Below are positions 36,699 to 45,527 of a DNA stretch of 63,263 nt, one piece after another. Below the pieces are notes generated by a model. It was not told the origin of the DNA. It worked only from the letters and a program-made list of their open reading frames with translations, and searched no databases. A program made the translations under genes and the position numbers. The stretch is from CAYXVF01 sp964468125 (GTDB taxonomy: Bacteria; Myxococcota; XYA12-FULL-58-9; CAYXVF01), in the NCBI GenBank assembly GCA_964468125.1, contig CAYXVF010000025.1, positions 1-63,263 of the forward strand. Reading direction: 5' to 3'. Position 1 is the stretch's first letter; every line of letters begins with the position of its first letter.

Positions 36699-38348
36699 AT
36701 GGAAAACCTGACCGAGCAGCAACGACTTCTGATCGCCGTCGCCTTGAGCGTCGGCATTCTGCTCCTCTACCAGGCGTTTTTTGCCCCGGCGCCGCCGGTC
36801 GAGAAGGCGCCGGAAGCGACGCCGACCGAACGGGTGCAAGACGGGGCGGGGGACCCCGATCCGTTTACGCCCGACGCAGTGAGCTCGATGGGGAGCGCGA
36901 CCGGAGCGCCCTCGGCCGGAGCAGCGCCTGTCGCGGCCCCGGTGGAGGCCCCACCTTCGGCGGTTGAGCGGTCGGCACGGGAGTTCGAGACCGAGTCGCT
37001 CCGAGGACGGATCTCCAACGTCGACGGCCGCCTCGAACGCCTCGAGCTCGCCGATTACACCGAGAGCGAGACCGGTGAGAAAGAAGCGCGTCTGCCGGTC
37101 AACCTCGTGGCGAGGGAGGGACCTGCGGCCGGTCGTCAGGCGGAGCTCGTCTTCGAGCTCGAAGGTGCGACGGCGCCGCCGCTGGACTTTGTCGCGGGGG
37201 AGGGCCTGAATCTTCAGGGGCGCAACAATGACGTCCGCATCACGGTCGACATCGAGCCCGTTGGCTATACCCTTCGTTACCGCATCGCCGTCGCCAATCA
37301 GAGACAGACGCCACTGGCCGGCGCACCGAGTTTTACCATGGGGTTGCGCCAGACAGGCGGGGGCCGGAGCATGTTCTCTCCGGCGGCGGATGTGGTGAGT
37401 GGACTGTGCTACTACGACGGCGGTGTCGATCGCGACTTGGTCAGCGCCTTGGTCGACGAGAGCGTCAGTGCGACGAGCAACGTCGAGTGGGCCGGAATCG
37501 ATCGGCAGTATTTCGTGGTGGCGGCGATCCCGCGCGGTGAAGGCGAGCAGAGCTGTGCGATGAGCGCGGTGGAGGACACCGCCCTCGTCAGTCTGAAGCT
37601 CCCGTTTGAGAATCTGGCGCCCGGGGCCACCTGGGAGCGGGAGGTGGTCCTCTTCGTCGGGCCCAAGCGCGACGACGCGCTCGAGGCGGTCAGCCCGCTG
37701 TTGACCGAGGCGATCGAATACAACCTGTGGGGCATTCCTCTCGGCGCCATCGCCCGGCCGATGGTTTGGGCGCTCAACCTGTTCCACGGGCTCACGGGGA
37801 ACTGGGGCTTTGCGATCATCATGCTGACCTTCGTGGTCAAAGCCGCTCTTTTTCCGGTGACCTATCGGAGCGCCGTCTCGATGCGAAAGATGCAGCAGCT
37901 GCGTCCGGAGATCGAGAAGATCAAGAAGCAGTACGAGAACGACCGGGAGCGTCAGCAGCTCGAGCAGATGAAGTTGTTCCGTGAGCAGGGGGTGAACCCG
38001 CTCGGCGGCTGTCTGCCGCTCCTGTTGCAGATGCCCATCTGGTTTGCCCTGTACCGCACGCTTTGGACGTCGGTGGACCTGTATCAGCAGCCGTTTTTGT
38101 GGATCGACGACCTCACGGCCGCTGAGCCCTTTCCAATTCTCGCTCTGGTGGTGGGGGGCATGACGTTCCTGCAACAGCGTTTGCAGCCGATGTCGATGGA
38201 CAACCAGCAGATGAAGGCGATGATGTACATCATGCCGGTGATGTTCACCTTCTTCATGTTTGCGCTGCCGAGCGGCCTCGTCCTCTACATCCTGGTGAAC
38301 AGCGCCTTGACCATCGTCCAGCAGCTCGTTATCAACCGTCAGAGGTAG
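36699..38348 (+). CDS. yidC: Membrane protein insertase YidC
   Basis: Inserts and folds inner-membrane proteins, alone or with SecYEG. The 549-residue length matches the Gram-negative form. A first TM helix (LLIAVALSVGILLLYQAFF) is followed by a Pro/Ala-rich linker and the large periplasmic beta-sandwich (about residues 85-340). The conserved five-helix core follows: a hydrophobic helix GNWGFAIIMLTFVVKAALFP, the cytosolic coiled hairpin (RKMQQLRPEIEKIKKQYEND), GGCLPLLLQMPIWFALYRTL, and MMYIMPVMFTFFMFALPSGL. The invariant Arg in the groove is present in TYRSAVSMRK. Confidence 0.97.
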   Translation: MENLTEQQRLLIAVALSVGILLLYQAFFAPAPPVEKAPEATPTERVQDGAGDPDPFTPDAVSSMGSATGAPSAGAAPVAAPVEAPPSAVERSAREFETESLRGRISNVDGRLERLELADYTESETGEKEARLPVNLVAREGPAAGRQAELVFELEGATAPPLDFVAGEGLNLQGRNNDVRITVDIEPVGYTLRYRIAVANQRQTPLAGAPSFTMGLRQTGGGRSMFSPAADVVSGLCYYDGGVDRDLVSALVDESVSATSNVEWAGIDRQYFVVAAIPRGEGEQSCAMSAVEDTALVSLKLPFENLAPGATWEREVVLFVGPKRDDALEAVSPLLTEAIEYNLWGIPLGAIARPMVWALNLFHGLTGNWGFAIIMLTFVVKAALFPVTYRSAVSMRKMQQLRPEIEKIKKQYENDRERQQLEQMKLFREQGVNPLGGCLPLLLQMPIWFALYRTLWTSVDLYQQPFLWIDDLTAAEPFPILALVVGGMTFLQQRLQPMSMDNQQMKAMMYIMPVMFTFFMFALPSGLVLYILVNSALTIVQQLVINRQR

Positions 38349-38478
38349 CGGTAGGGGAAGCCCCGTCAGACGTTCGCGTGCTACCGCCGACAACGACTTC
38401 TAGAGCTCCCCTGTGGGGCAGGCTCATACGAGCACGAGGGACTCGGTTTTCTAGAACACCCTCTGATCCGGAGAAAAC

Positions 38479-39558
38479 ATGGCCAGGGAAACCTTTGAAG
38501 GTCGCAGCGCCGCAGAAGCGGCGATCAAGGCCTGTGAGCGTCTCGGTGTTTCGCGTTCGCAGCTGAAATACGATGTGGTTTCGCAGGAAGGCGAAGGGCT
38601 CGACCGCCGCGTCGTGATCGCGGTGGATGCGAGCGCGCAGCCGGAACCGACCGCAGCGGTGCGAACGCCTACCGCCGAGGAGATGGACGATGGCTACGAA
38701 GATGAAGAGCCGCCGCGCAGGGACGAGGTTCCCGACCGTGCCGAACGGAGCGAGCGCGGTGAGCGGCGTAGCCGGGGCGGTCGACCGCGTCGCGGCGGAC
38801 GTGGCCGCAGTGAACGTGGTGAGCGTGGTGAGCGTGGTGAACGCGGTGAACGTGGTGAACGTGGTGAACGCGGGCGTTCCCGTCGGGGCCGTGGCGGCCG
38901 GGGCGGGGATCGCGACCGTGATCGTGACCGCGACCGACGTCGCTCACGGCGAGGGCCCCCTCGTGGAGGCGCGCCGGACGGCGACGGGATCGACGCCCTG
39001 CTCAACCTCGAAGTCATGCCGCCGCCGGACTATGAACCCCGCGCCGCGGTGGAAGGCGAGGCGGAGGGCCGCGCGGCGCTCGCCCAAAAAGTGGCCAGCG
39101 AAATGCTGGGCCATCTCGGCTTTGAGATGGAGGTGGTGCGCGTTCAGGACGACGAAGAGGAAATCCACTTCGACCTCCGCGGCGATGCATTGCCACAGCT
39201 GATCGGAACGAAGGGGGAGCCGCTTTTGGCGCTGCAGTTCCTGGTCAACCGAATGGTGGACCGAAGCGAGGACGAGGGCGAGCAGCACATCGTGCTCGAC
39301 GCGGCGGGCTACCGGCATCGGCGTCGCAGCGCGCTGGCGGAGCTTGCTACTAAGCTCGCGGAGCGGGCCAAGGAAGAAGGGAAGGTGGTTCGCCTGTCTC
39401 CGATGTCGGCGCATGATCGCCGGATCTTCCACATCACCTTGCAGCAGCTCGATGGGATCTCCACCCGGTCGCAAGGTGGTGGCCTCTACCGGCCGCTCCT
39501 CATCATTCCTGAGGTCGAGGGCGAGGACGATGATGAGTTCCTCGATGAAGAGGAATGA
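38479..39558 (+). CDS. jag: Jag/KhpB-type RNA-binding protein (Jag_N, KH, R3H)
   Basis: A 359-residue protein. Residues 1-45 form the Jag_N domain (AAEAAIKACERLGVSRSQLK). A 110-residue low-complexity linker holds seven GER repeats and a run of alternating Arg-Asp. Then comes a type II KH domain (QLIGTKGEPLLALQFLVNRM) and a C-terminal R3H domain (RRRSALAELATKLAERAKEE, LSPMSAHDRRIFHITLQ). Members bind small and messenger RNAs and usually sit next to yidC, as here. The RG-rich linker is much longer than in Firmicutes homologs and could promote RNA condensation. Confidence 0.93.
   Translation: MARETFEGRSAAEAAIKACERLGVSRSQLKYDVVSQEGEGLDRRVVIAVDASAQPEPTAAVRTPTAEEMDDGYEDEEPPRRDEVPDRAERSERGERRSRGGRPRRGGRGRSERGERGERGERGERGERGERGRSRRGRGGRGGDRDRDRDRDRRRSRRGPPRGGAPDGDGIDALLNLEVMPPPDYEPRAAVEGEAEGRAALAQKVASEMLGHLGFEMEVVRVQDDEEEIHFDLRGDALPQLIGTKGEPLLALQFLVNRMVDRSEDEGEQHIVLDAAGYRHRRRSALAELATKLAERAKEEGKVVRLSPMSAHDRRIFHITLQQLDGISTRSQGGGLYRPLLIIPEVEGEDDDEFLDEEE
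38812..38874 (+). repeat. 9-bp tandem repeat inside jag (GER codons)
   Basis: Seven consecutive 9-base units of the form GA(A/G)CG(T/C)GG(T/G), each encoding Glu-Arg-Gly. Variation is almost only in third codon positions, so protein sequence is kept while DNA drifts. Copy number may vary between strains. Confidence 0.9.
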
Positions 39559-39610
39559 GCGGCTCCTAAAGCGCTCCACAAACAGCGCTCGGGGATCGTA
39601 GGCTGCTCCC

Positions 39611-41110
39611 ATGGGGTGGCTCTCCCGCTTCCGAAAAACGCAAGAGTGCTCGTCGCTTCGCGAGGAGCGCGTCTTGGTGATCAGCGACATTCATCTCGGT
39701 GAAGACGTCATCGACCACGGTGAGGTCGATTTCTCCGAATACATCGCCGCGTTGAACCGAGAGCTCGCAGCGTTTGTCGCTCACCATCGCTCGGTAGACG
39801 CCGACTGGCACCTCGTCATCAACGGGGACATGTTCGATTTCGTGAAGATCTCCATGTCTGAGGCGGATCTCGAGAATGCCGACGACAATACGCCGGTCAC
39901 GGTGGCGCGAAAGCTCGACCGCATCTTCGAGATCCATCGGCCGCTCTTCAAAGAACTCGCGGAGTTCGTTCGGGTCGGGCACCGGCTGACTCTGGTCGAG
40001 GGGAACCACGACGCGGAGACCTTCTTTCCGGAGGTACGCGGGCGCTTCACGAGCAACCTCGCGGCGTTTGCGCACCGGGCGGCGAACGGTGGCGACGAGC
40101 CGCTCGATGAGGGCGCGTTCGTCGACCGCATTCGTTTTCAAACCTGGTTCGAGGCGGAGCCCGGGCGCTACCACATCGAGCACGGACACGCCTACGACGA
40201 GTTTTGCGCGTTCGAGTACAACCTCGCGCCCTACGACCGGCCGGGCTCCAACCGGCTCGCGACTCCGCTCACCCACACGACGATTCCCTACTTCACGCGC
40301 GCTCTCGGGGACTTCAGCACCCACGGCATCGACTCGATGACCACCTGGCAGCATCTGAAGCTGATGTTCGGAATGGGCCCGAAGATGTTCTGGATTCTGA
40401 CCAAGCTGTACCTGCACGTGGTATGGGAGGTGCTGCAAAAGGCAGGCGGGCGCGGTCGCGCCGAACGCGCAGCACTGGCCGAGCAGCACGCCGATGAGCT
40501 ACGTGGGCTCGCCGAGCGTACCCCCTACGGACTCGCAACCTTGACCGCTCTCGACGGCCTTCGCGCGATGCCGGCGGAATACTCGGTGACGAAGATGGTC
40601 TGCGTCTTCCACGCCGACCGCCTGCTCGTGATCGGGCTGGCCGCGATCGGGCTCGAAGCGGGTTTTGGCCTGGGGGGTTCGATCGGTTGGGTGATCGCGA
40701 TTTCTGCGGGGGCGGTCGGGGCGCTCCTGACCCATTTGGCAAAGGGGCAGCGCAGCGGGAAGGCATGGCTGGCGCTCGAACGAGCTTCTGCCGAGATCGC
40801 TCGGATCACCGGCGCGCGCTACGTCGTCTTTGGCCACAGTCACCGGCCGCTCTTGCTCGATCTTCAAGCCGCCTATGGCATCAGCCGCTTCGGCGAGCGG
40901 GCCTTCTACCTGAACACCGGCTCCTGGGTGACGCGCGAGATCCTCCGGGGTGAGGAGGGAACGGGCATGACCTTTGTGGAGCTCGGCCCTGAGGGCGCCT
41001 CTTTGCGTCGCTGGCGACCCGGAGGTGGCTCCGATCTTCTGGCGAGCTCCGGGGCGGAGTCGCCTCTGTCGATCCCAGATGCGCCGCTCCTGGTGGAGGG
41101 CGCGCCGTGA
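39611..41110 (+). CDS. Calcineurin-like metallophosphoesterase with inserted TM hairpin
   Basis: A 499-residue protein with all metallophosphoesterase motifs: VISDIHLG, VINGDMFDF, VEGNHDAE, IEHGHAYDE and VVFGHSHRPLLL, ending in the YLNTGSWVTR strand. The motif spacing is like LpxH/YbbF-type UDP-diacylglucosamine hydrolases, but the protein is twice as long. Between the fourth and fifth motifs lies an insert of about 250 residues. It contains a hydrophobic hairpin (about residues 338-375, LLVIGLAAIGLEAGFGLGG then WVIAISAGAVGALLTHLAK), so the enzyme is probably membrane-bound. The substrate is unknown; lipid headgroup phosphates are a reasonable guess. Confidence 0.88.
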   Translation: MGWLSRFRKTQECSSLREERVLVISDIHLGEDVIDHGEVDFSEYIAALNRELAAFVAHHRSVDADWHLVINGDMFDFVKISMSEADLENADDNTPVTVARKLDRIFEIHRPLFKELAEFVRVGHRLTLVEGNHDAETFFPEVRGRFTSNLAAFAHRAANGGDEPLDEGAFVDRIRFQTWFEAEPGRYHIEHGHAYDEFCAFEYNLAPYDRPGSNRLATPLTHTTIPYFTRALGDFSTHGIDSMTTWQHLKLMFGMGPKMFWILTKLYLHVVWEVLQKAGGRGRAERAALAEQHADELRGLAERTPYGLATLTALDGLRAMPAEYSVTKMVCVFHADRLLVIGLAAIGLEAGFGLGGSIGWVIAISAGAVGALLTHLAKGQRSGKAWLALERASAEIARITGARYVVFGHSHRPLLLDLQAAYGISRFGERAFYLNTGSWVTREILRGEEGTGMTFVELGPEGASLRRWRPGGGSDLLASSGAESPLSIPDAPLLVEGAP

Positions 41111-41154
41111 TTTGCCGGACCGACGGAAAACCCGTATAGGCGCACGCGGAATCG

Positions 41155-41823
41155 ATGCCTGCCGAGGGCGGTTATCCCCGGACCCGTGAAGAGCTGGACA
41201 TGACAGAGACGCGCAACATCTTCGACCGCTGGACCGTCGCGTTTATCGTGGTGTCGTCCGTGGTGATCCTCTCCGACCAGCTCAGCAAGTACTGGGCGGT
41301 CGCCAATCTCACTCTCGCGTTTAACCCCGCCTTCGGCGATCCGGCGACGACCTTCGGCGAGAAGCTCTCGCGCTTCCTGTGGACGCGCTCTCCAGTGCGC
41401 GCCGAGCCCGTCGAAGTCGTCGAGGGGTTTTGGCGCTTCAGCTACGCGGAGAATCCCGGTGCCGCCTGGAGTCTCTTTGCGACCGCGCCCGATTGGTTTC
41501 GCGCGCCCTTCTTCATTCTCGTGTCGCTGGCGGCAATGACTTTCATCATCTACTACTTTCGCCGTGTGCCCCCATCGAATGTGCTGCTCCGCGGCGCCCT
41601 CATGCTCGTGTTCGGCGGCGCGGTGGGCAACTTCATCGACCGGGTCCGCCTGGGCTACGTCATCGATTTCATCGATTGGCACTGGTACGACGCATACACG
41701 TGGCCAACGTTTAACGTCGCAGACTCGGCGATCACCGTCGGGGTGATCATCATGGTGATCGAAATGCTCTTCAGTCGCAAAGCCACGGAGAACGGTGGAG
41801 AGCCCGCCGGGGCAAAGGCGTAA
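41155..41823 (+). CDS. lspA: Lipoprotein signal peptidase (signal peptidase II)
   Basis: Cleaves signal peptides of diacylated prolipoproteins in the inner membrane. It has 222 residues from ATG 41155; ATG 41200, after GAAGAG, is an equally good start. Four TM segments are visible. The catalytic Asp pair appears as GNFIDRVRLGYVIDFIDWHW and FNVADSAITVG, and ENPGAAWSLF is the conserved periplasmic loop. The loop between TM1 and that motif is about 50 residues longer than in E. coli LspA. It lies 1 base from lgt, so the two steps of lipoprotein maturation are encoded together. Confidence 0.96.
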   Translation: MPAEGGYPRTREELDMTETRNIFDRWTVAFIVVSSVVILSDQLSKYWAVANLTLAFNPAFGDPATTFGEKLSRFLWTRSPVRAEPVEVVEGFWRFSYAENPGAAWSLFATAPDWFRAPFFILVSLAAMTFIIYYFRRVPPSNVLLRGALMLVFGGAVGNFIDRVRLGYVIDFIDWHWYDAYTWPTFNVADSAITVGVIIMVIEMLFSRKATENGGEPAGAKA

Positions 41824-41824
41824 C

Positions 41825-42658
41825 ATGCATCCGGTTCTGTTCGAGCTCTTCGGCTTTCCGATCCACGTCTACGGACTGTTGATCGCCAGCGGTTTCCTTC
41901 TGGCCATGAATCTCGCGCGTCGCCAGTCCGAGCGTGAGGGGGAGGACCCGGAGCAGATCGCCGATCTCGCGTTCCTCGCGCTCGTCGCGGGACTCGTCGG
42001 GGCGCGGATCGTGTTCATCTTCACCAAGCTGGATGAGTACGCGTCGAACCCGCTCGAGGTGGTGATGTTCTGGCGCGGTGGTCTCGTCTTTTACGGTGGC
42101 TTCATCGGCGCGGCGCTCTTTGTGATCTATTTCTGCCGCAAACACCGCCTCGATTATTTCAAGATCGTCGACATTCTCATCCCCTATCTCGCCATGGCGC
42201 ACGCCTTTGGACGTCTGGGGTGTCTTGCCGCCGGGTGCTGCTTCGGCAAGCCGACCGAACTGCCCTGGGGAATCGTCTTTCCGGTCAACTCCATGCCCCA
42301 TTCGCAGCAGGTCTCCGATGGGTTGATCGCCGTGCACGATCATCCGATCCCGATCCACCCGACACAGCTCTACGAAGCGGGGGCAGAGATACTTCTGTTC
42401 GCGATCCTTTTGGTCTTCCGGACGCGGAAGCGCTTTCACGGGCAGCTGTTCCTCACCTGGCTCGCGTCGTACTCGATCATTCGTTCGCTCATCGAGATCC
42501 TGCGTGGCGACAAGGAGCGCGGACTCTACTACGGCCTTTCGACGTCTCAATGGATCTCCCTGGCGGTTGCGGTCACCGCGGTGACACTCTTTGTCGTCTT
42601 GTGGAAGCGCCGGCTCGAGCTTGCGCGCCAGCACGAAGAGGCGATGGCGCCGGCCTGA
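41825..42658 (+). CDS. lgt: Prolipoprotein diacylglyceryl transferase
   Basis: Transfers diacylglycerol to the lipobox Cys, the step before LspA. It has 277 residues from ATG 41825. Conserved segments include FPIHVYGLLIASGFLLAMNL, LVGARIVFIF, RGGLVFYGGFIGAALFV, AHAFGRLGCLAAGCCFGKPT and HPTQLYEAGAEILLFAILL. The central motif is the Cys-containing GRLGCLAAGCCFG version rather than GRxGNFxNxE, as in several other phyla. It is immediately downstream of lspA and ends 7 bp from the convergent methyltransferase gene. Confidence 0.96.
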   Translation: MHPVLFELFGFPIHVYGLLIASGFLLAMNLARRQSEREGEDPEQIADLAFLALVAGLVGARIVFIFTKLDEYASNPLEVVMFWRGGLVFYGGFIGAALFVIYFCRKHRLDYFKIVDILIPYLAMAHAFGRLGCLAAGCCFGKPTELPWGIVFPVNSMPHSQQVSDGLIAVHDHPIPIHPTQLYEAGAEILLFAILLVFRTRKRFHGQLFLTWLASYSIIRSLIEILRGDKERGLYYGLSTSQWISLAVAVTAVTLFVVLWKRRLELARQHEEAMAPA

Positions 42659-42665
42659 GAGCGGC

Positions 42666-43463
42666 TCAATCCCGGCCGCGACGTCCGTAGACGCAGCCGA
42701 GGTGCACGGGTATGTCGAGGGTTCCTTCGAGGCGGTCCTCGAGCTGGGAGACGACCTGTTTTCGGTAGGGGTTGTCCTCTGCGAGCCACATCGGCAGCAC
42801 GTGCTCCAGAAACACCGCGTGGGAGGCCACCGGCTTTTGAAGGCGAACCCGAAGGGTGCTGCGGGTGATGCCCACATCGGCGACGCCGGCCTTTTCGAGC
42901 GCCTCGGTCCAGCCGTCGGCGGATTCGAGGGTCGTGTCCTCTTGAAGGAGGGCGCGAATGGCCGTGCCGCTCTCGGAGCTGACCAACGGAGTGATGGCGC
43001 TGCGCAGCTCGGTGACGGTTTCGCGAAGAGGCGTCGCGACCAGGAGCTGCCCGGGCGGGCGAAGGGCGCGCACGATCTGCCGGAGGAGCTGTTTGGGCTC
43101 CTCGTGGAACCTCTGGGTTGCCAGGTTGGCCCAGGCGAGGTCGAAGGCCCCATCAGCAAAAGGCAGCCTCGGGGCGCTCTCCTTTCGGATGAAGATCGAT
43201 GGACGCATCGCCGGCGGGATGGCCGCGTGAAACGCGTTGAGCGCGCTGCGATCCTGCCCGACCGCGACGATTCGGGAGCCGGGAGGGAGTCGCGGCAGCA
43301 AGCTCATCGCGGTGAAGCCCCGGCCGCAGGAGAAATCCAAAGCGGTGAAGGGCTTGGGGGCGCGTTCGACCTCGCCGGCGAGTGCCTCGAGAAAGAACGC
43401 TTCGTAGTCGGTCACCGTGGCCCCAGCGTCGAGGACGGCACCGCCGCGCGTCTCCTCGCTCAC
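42666..43463 (-). CDS. SAM-dependent methyltransferase, class I
   Basis: A 265-residue protein with a Rossmann-type methyltransferase core. Motif I is ALDFSCGRGFTAMSLLPRLP, motif II acidic end VAVGQDRSALNAF, and motif IV FDLAWANLATQRFHEEPKQL with motif V VRALRPPGQLLVATPLRE. The arrangement is that of Methyltransf_11/25 enzymes acting on small molecules or lipids. The C-terminal 100 residues are a less conserved cap. It starts 7 bp after the bactofilin gene on the same strand, so the two are co-transcribed. The substrate is unknown. Confidence 0.85.
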   Translation of the reverse strand: MSEETRGGAVLDAGATVTDYEAFFLEALAGEVERAPKPFTALDFSCGRGFTAMSLLPRLPPGSRIVAVGQDRSALNAFHAAIPPAMRPSIFIRKESAPRLPFADGAFDLAWANLATQRFHEEPKQLLRQIVRALRPPGQLLVATPLRETVTELRSAITPLVSSESGTAIRALLQEDTTLESADGWTEALEKAGVADVGITRSTLRVRLQKPVASHAVFLEHVLPMWLAEDNPYRKQVVSQLEDRLEGTLDIPVHLGCVYGRRGRD

Positions 43464-43470
43464 CGCGCCC

Positions 43471-43905
43471 TCACTTGTCGGTCTTCTCCGGAGAGTGGGC
43501 GTCCTTGTCCTTGTTGGCGAGGAGCGTCACGCTGCCGCCCTTTTGCAGGTCCTCCATCTTGCACGACCCCTCGAACACGACGCCTTTGGCGATCATGAGC
43601 TGAGGCGTGCTGATGTTGCCTCGAACCTTGCCCGGCGCATGGATCTCGACGGATTGCTTCGCGTGAATGTCGCCGTGGACCTCGCCATTGATGATGATGC
43701 TACCGACAGTGACTGTCGCTTCGACGCGGGCACCCTGACCGACGACGAGGATGTTGTCGGTCTGAATCTCGCCCTTGAACTTGCCGTCGATGCGGACGGT
43801 GCCGTCGAAAGCGAGCTTGCCCTCGAAGGTGCTCTCCGGGCCGAGTACCGTGTGCACGTCGTTGATGTTGATGTCCGTACCTGCTTCGCGTCGGGTTGCT
43901 GCCAT
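43471..43905 (-). CDS. Bactofilin
   Basis: A 144-residue cytoskeletal protein of the bactofilin (DUF583) family, which polymerises into nucleotide-free filaments through a right-handed beta-helix. The repeat of short hydrophobic strands is clear: VLGPESTFEGKLAFDGTVRI, DGKFKGEIQTDNILVVGQGA, VEATVTVGSIIINGEVHGDI, then EIHAPGKVRGNISTPQLMIA. N- and C-terminal tails are short and polar. In myxobacteria, bactofilins organise cell shape and the ParABS system; here one lies about 6 kb from parS. It is the first gene of a pair with the methyltransferase. Confidence 0.95.
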   Translation of the reverse strand: MAATRREAGTDININDVHTVLGPESTFEGKLAFDGTVRIDGKFKGEIQTDNILVVGQGARVEATVTVGSIIINGEVHGDIHAKQSVEIHAPGKVRGNISTPQLMIAKGVVFEGSCKMEDLQKGGSVTLLANKDKDAHSPEKTDK

Positions 43906-43969
43906 CGTAGTTTCCTCCGTAGGTCCGCGCTCTGTAGCACGCGTTCAAAGGGCGAGGCCAGAGCGCGGG

Positions 43970-45418
43970 TTAGCCTCGTGCAACGGCCTGCGGCTGGCGG
44001 TTCAGGAGGCCCTGGACGGCGTAGAGCGTCACTGGCTCCTGCTTGCCTTTGACCTTCACCGGGGGGAGGGCCTCAGCCTTCACGTACTCGGCTACGGCGC
44101 GATAGGTGGTCTCGGAGATCAGGACCTGGGCTCCGGTCACCTTGGTTTGGCTCTCGATCCGTTGGGCGAGATTCACGGCGTCCCCGATGACGGTGTACTC
44201 GAGCCGCTGTTCGTGACCGATGTTTCCAGCGACGACTGGACCCGTGTTGATCCCGATCCCGACGCGAATGGGAAACTGCCCCCGCTCCTGGCGCCGCTCG
44301 TTCAAGCGGGCGAGCGCGAGCTGCATTTCGATCGCCGTGCGGACCGCACGCAGCTCCGGATGGCTCTGGCCGAGGGGGGCGTTGTAGACCGCCATGATCG
44401 CGTCTCCGATGAACTTGTTGAGGAAGCCATCGTACTTGAAAATGATCTCCACCATTTCGGTGAAGTATTCGTTGAGCAGGTCGACGACCTGTTCGGCGCG
44501 GAGCTTTTCGGACAGTGCGGTGAAGCTGCGAATGTCGCTGAACAGAATCGTTGCCTCCCGGACTTCGCCGGTCAGCTGGACCTGCCCGCCCTGCAGCTGG
44601 TCGTAGACCTGGCGGGAGACGTAGCGGTTGAAAGCGTCCTTCAGGTGCTCGCGTTCGCGCAGGCCGTGGAGCATGTAGTTGAAGGTGTTCGCGAGCACGC
44701 CGATCTCGTCGTTGCGCTGAATGTCCACCTGCCGATCGAGATCGCCGTCTTGCACATCGCGCATCGCATCGATCACGCGGCGGATGGGATTGACGACGAG
44801 GTGCCCGAGAACGAGGCTGAGATAGGTCGACATCAAGAGAATCGTCGCGAGCAGGGCTGCGCCGTTGAAGAGAAGCTCGCGACGGCTCGACTCCTCGATG
44901 CGGGCCAGGCTGAAACCCACGAGCAAGAGGGCGACGGTCTCGCCCCCGTTCTCGAGGGTGGTTGTGATGTTTCGGTTGTGTCGACCGAGGTAGCCCCGCA
45001 GCTCGCCGATCTTCTCCATGGCACGCTTCGGGTCCGTTGCGACCTCGCCATCGGGAAAACGCGTGTTGTCGAGGTTCACGATCCCTCGGATAAGAGAGTG
45101 GTCCGGGCGGGTGTAGACGATGTACGCGAGCGAGCCGTCCTCCGCGAGCGTGCTCTTTGCGGTGGAGAACATCGCCTCCACGCGGTCCAGGATGTCTTCG
45201 CGATCGATCGATCCGTCGGCGATGTAGGGGGAGACCGTGGTACCGAGCACGCGGGCGAGATTCTTGAACTCGCGCTTCTTCGCGGCGATCAGCGCATCGC
45301 GGTGGGCGAGTGCGGCGTAGAGGTTGATGGACGCGAAGAGGGCCGCGATGATCAGAATGAGCCCGACCGCCAGCTTCAGTCGTAGGGAAACCTTGGGCTT
45401 GAGGCTCGGGGCGTCCAC
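43970..45418 (-). CDS. Class III adenylate/guanylate cyclase with periplasmic sensor and HAMP
   Basis: A 482-residue inner-membrane enzyme. TM1 (LAVGLILIIAALFASINLYA) and TM2 (FNGAALLATILLMSTYLSLV) flank a periplasmic domain of about 140 residues of unknown ligand. A HAMP domain follows (VVNPIRRVIDAMRDVQDGDL). The cyclase domain has the metal-binding Asp in ILFSDIRSFTALSE and GDAIMAVYNAP, the base-selecting Lys in FLNKFIGDAIM, and Thr in LEYTVIGDAVNLAQRIE, the pattern expected for ATP use. It probably makes cAMP in response to an envelope signal. A cNMP-binding protein is encoded at 57105-59261, but no direct link is shown. Confidence 0.93.
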   Translation of the reverse strand: MDAPSLKPKVSLRLKLAVGLILIIAALFASINLYAALAHRDALIAAKKREFKNLARVLGTTVSPYIADGSIDREDILDRVEAMFSTAKSTLAEDGSLAYIVYTRPDHSLIRGIVNLDNTRFPDGEVATDPKRAMEKIGELRGYLGRHNRNITTTLENGGETVALLLVGFSLARIEESSRRELLFNGAALLATILLMSTYLSLVLGHLVVNPIRRVIDAMRDVQDGDLDRQVDIQRNDEIGVLANTFNYMLHGLREREHLKDAFNRYVSRQVYDQLQGGQVQLTGEVREATILFSDIRSFTALSEKLRAEQVVDLLNEYFTEMVEIIFKYDGFLNKFIGDAIMAVYNAPLGQSHPELRAVRTAIEMQLALARLNERRQERGQFPIRVGIGINTGPVVAGNIGHEQRLEYTVIGDAVNLAQRIESQTKVTGAQVLISETTYRAVAEYVKAEALPPVKVKGKQEPVTLYAVQGLLNRQPQAVARG

Positions 45419-45527
45419 CCCGCGACGGTAGCACGGGCGTGAGAGCCCTCCCAGCGATTGGCTTGCGTCGTGATTGACGGATGGGTCTCGTTTGTGTCCA
45501 AAGGCGGCGGTGAGTCGAAGTCACGGA

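Noticed and set aside
38669..38947. His-rich frame antisense to jag
   Set aside because: It is the complement of the 9-bp GER repeat in jag and has no independent support.
39559..39610. AGCGCT pairs after jag as a terminator
   Set aside because: Stem of six with an eight-base loop and no T-run; too weak to call.
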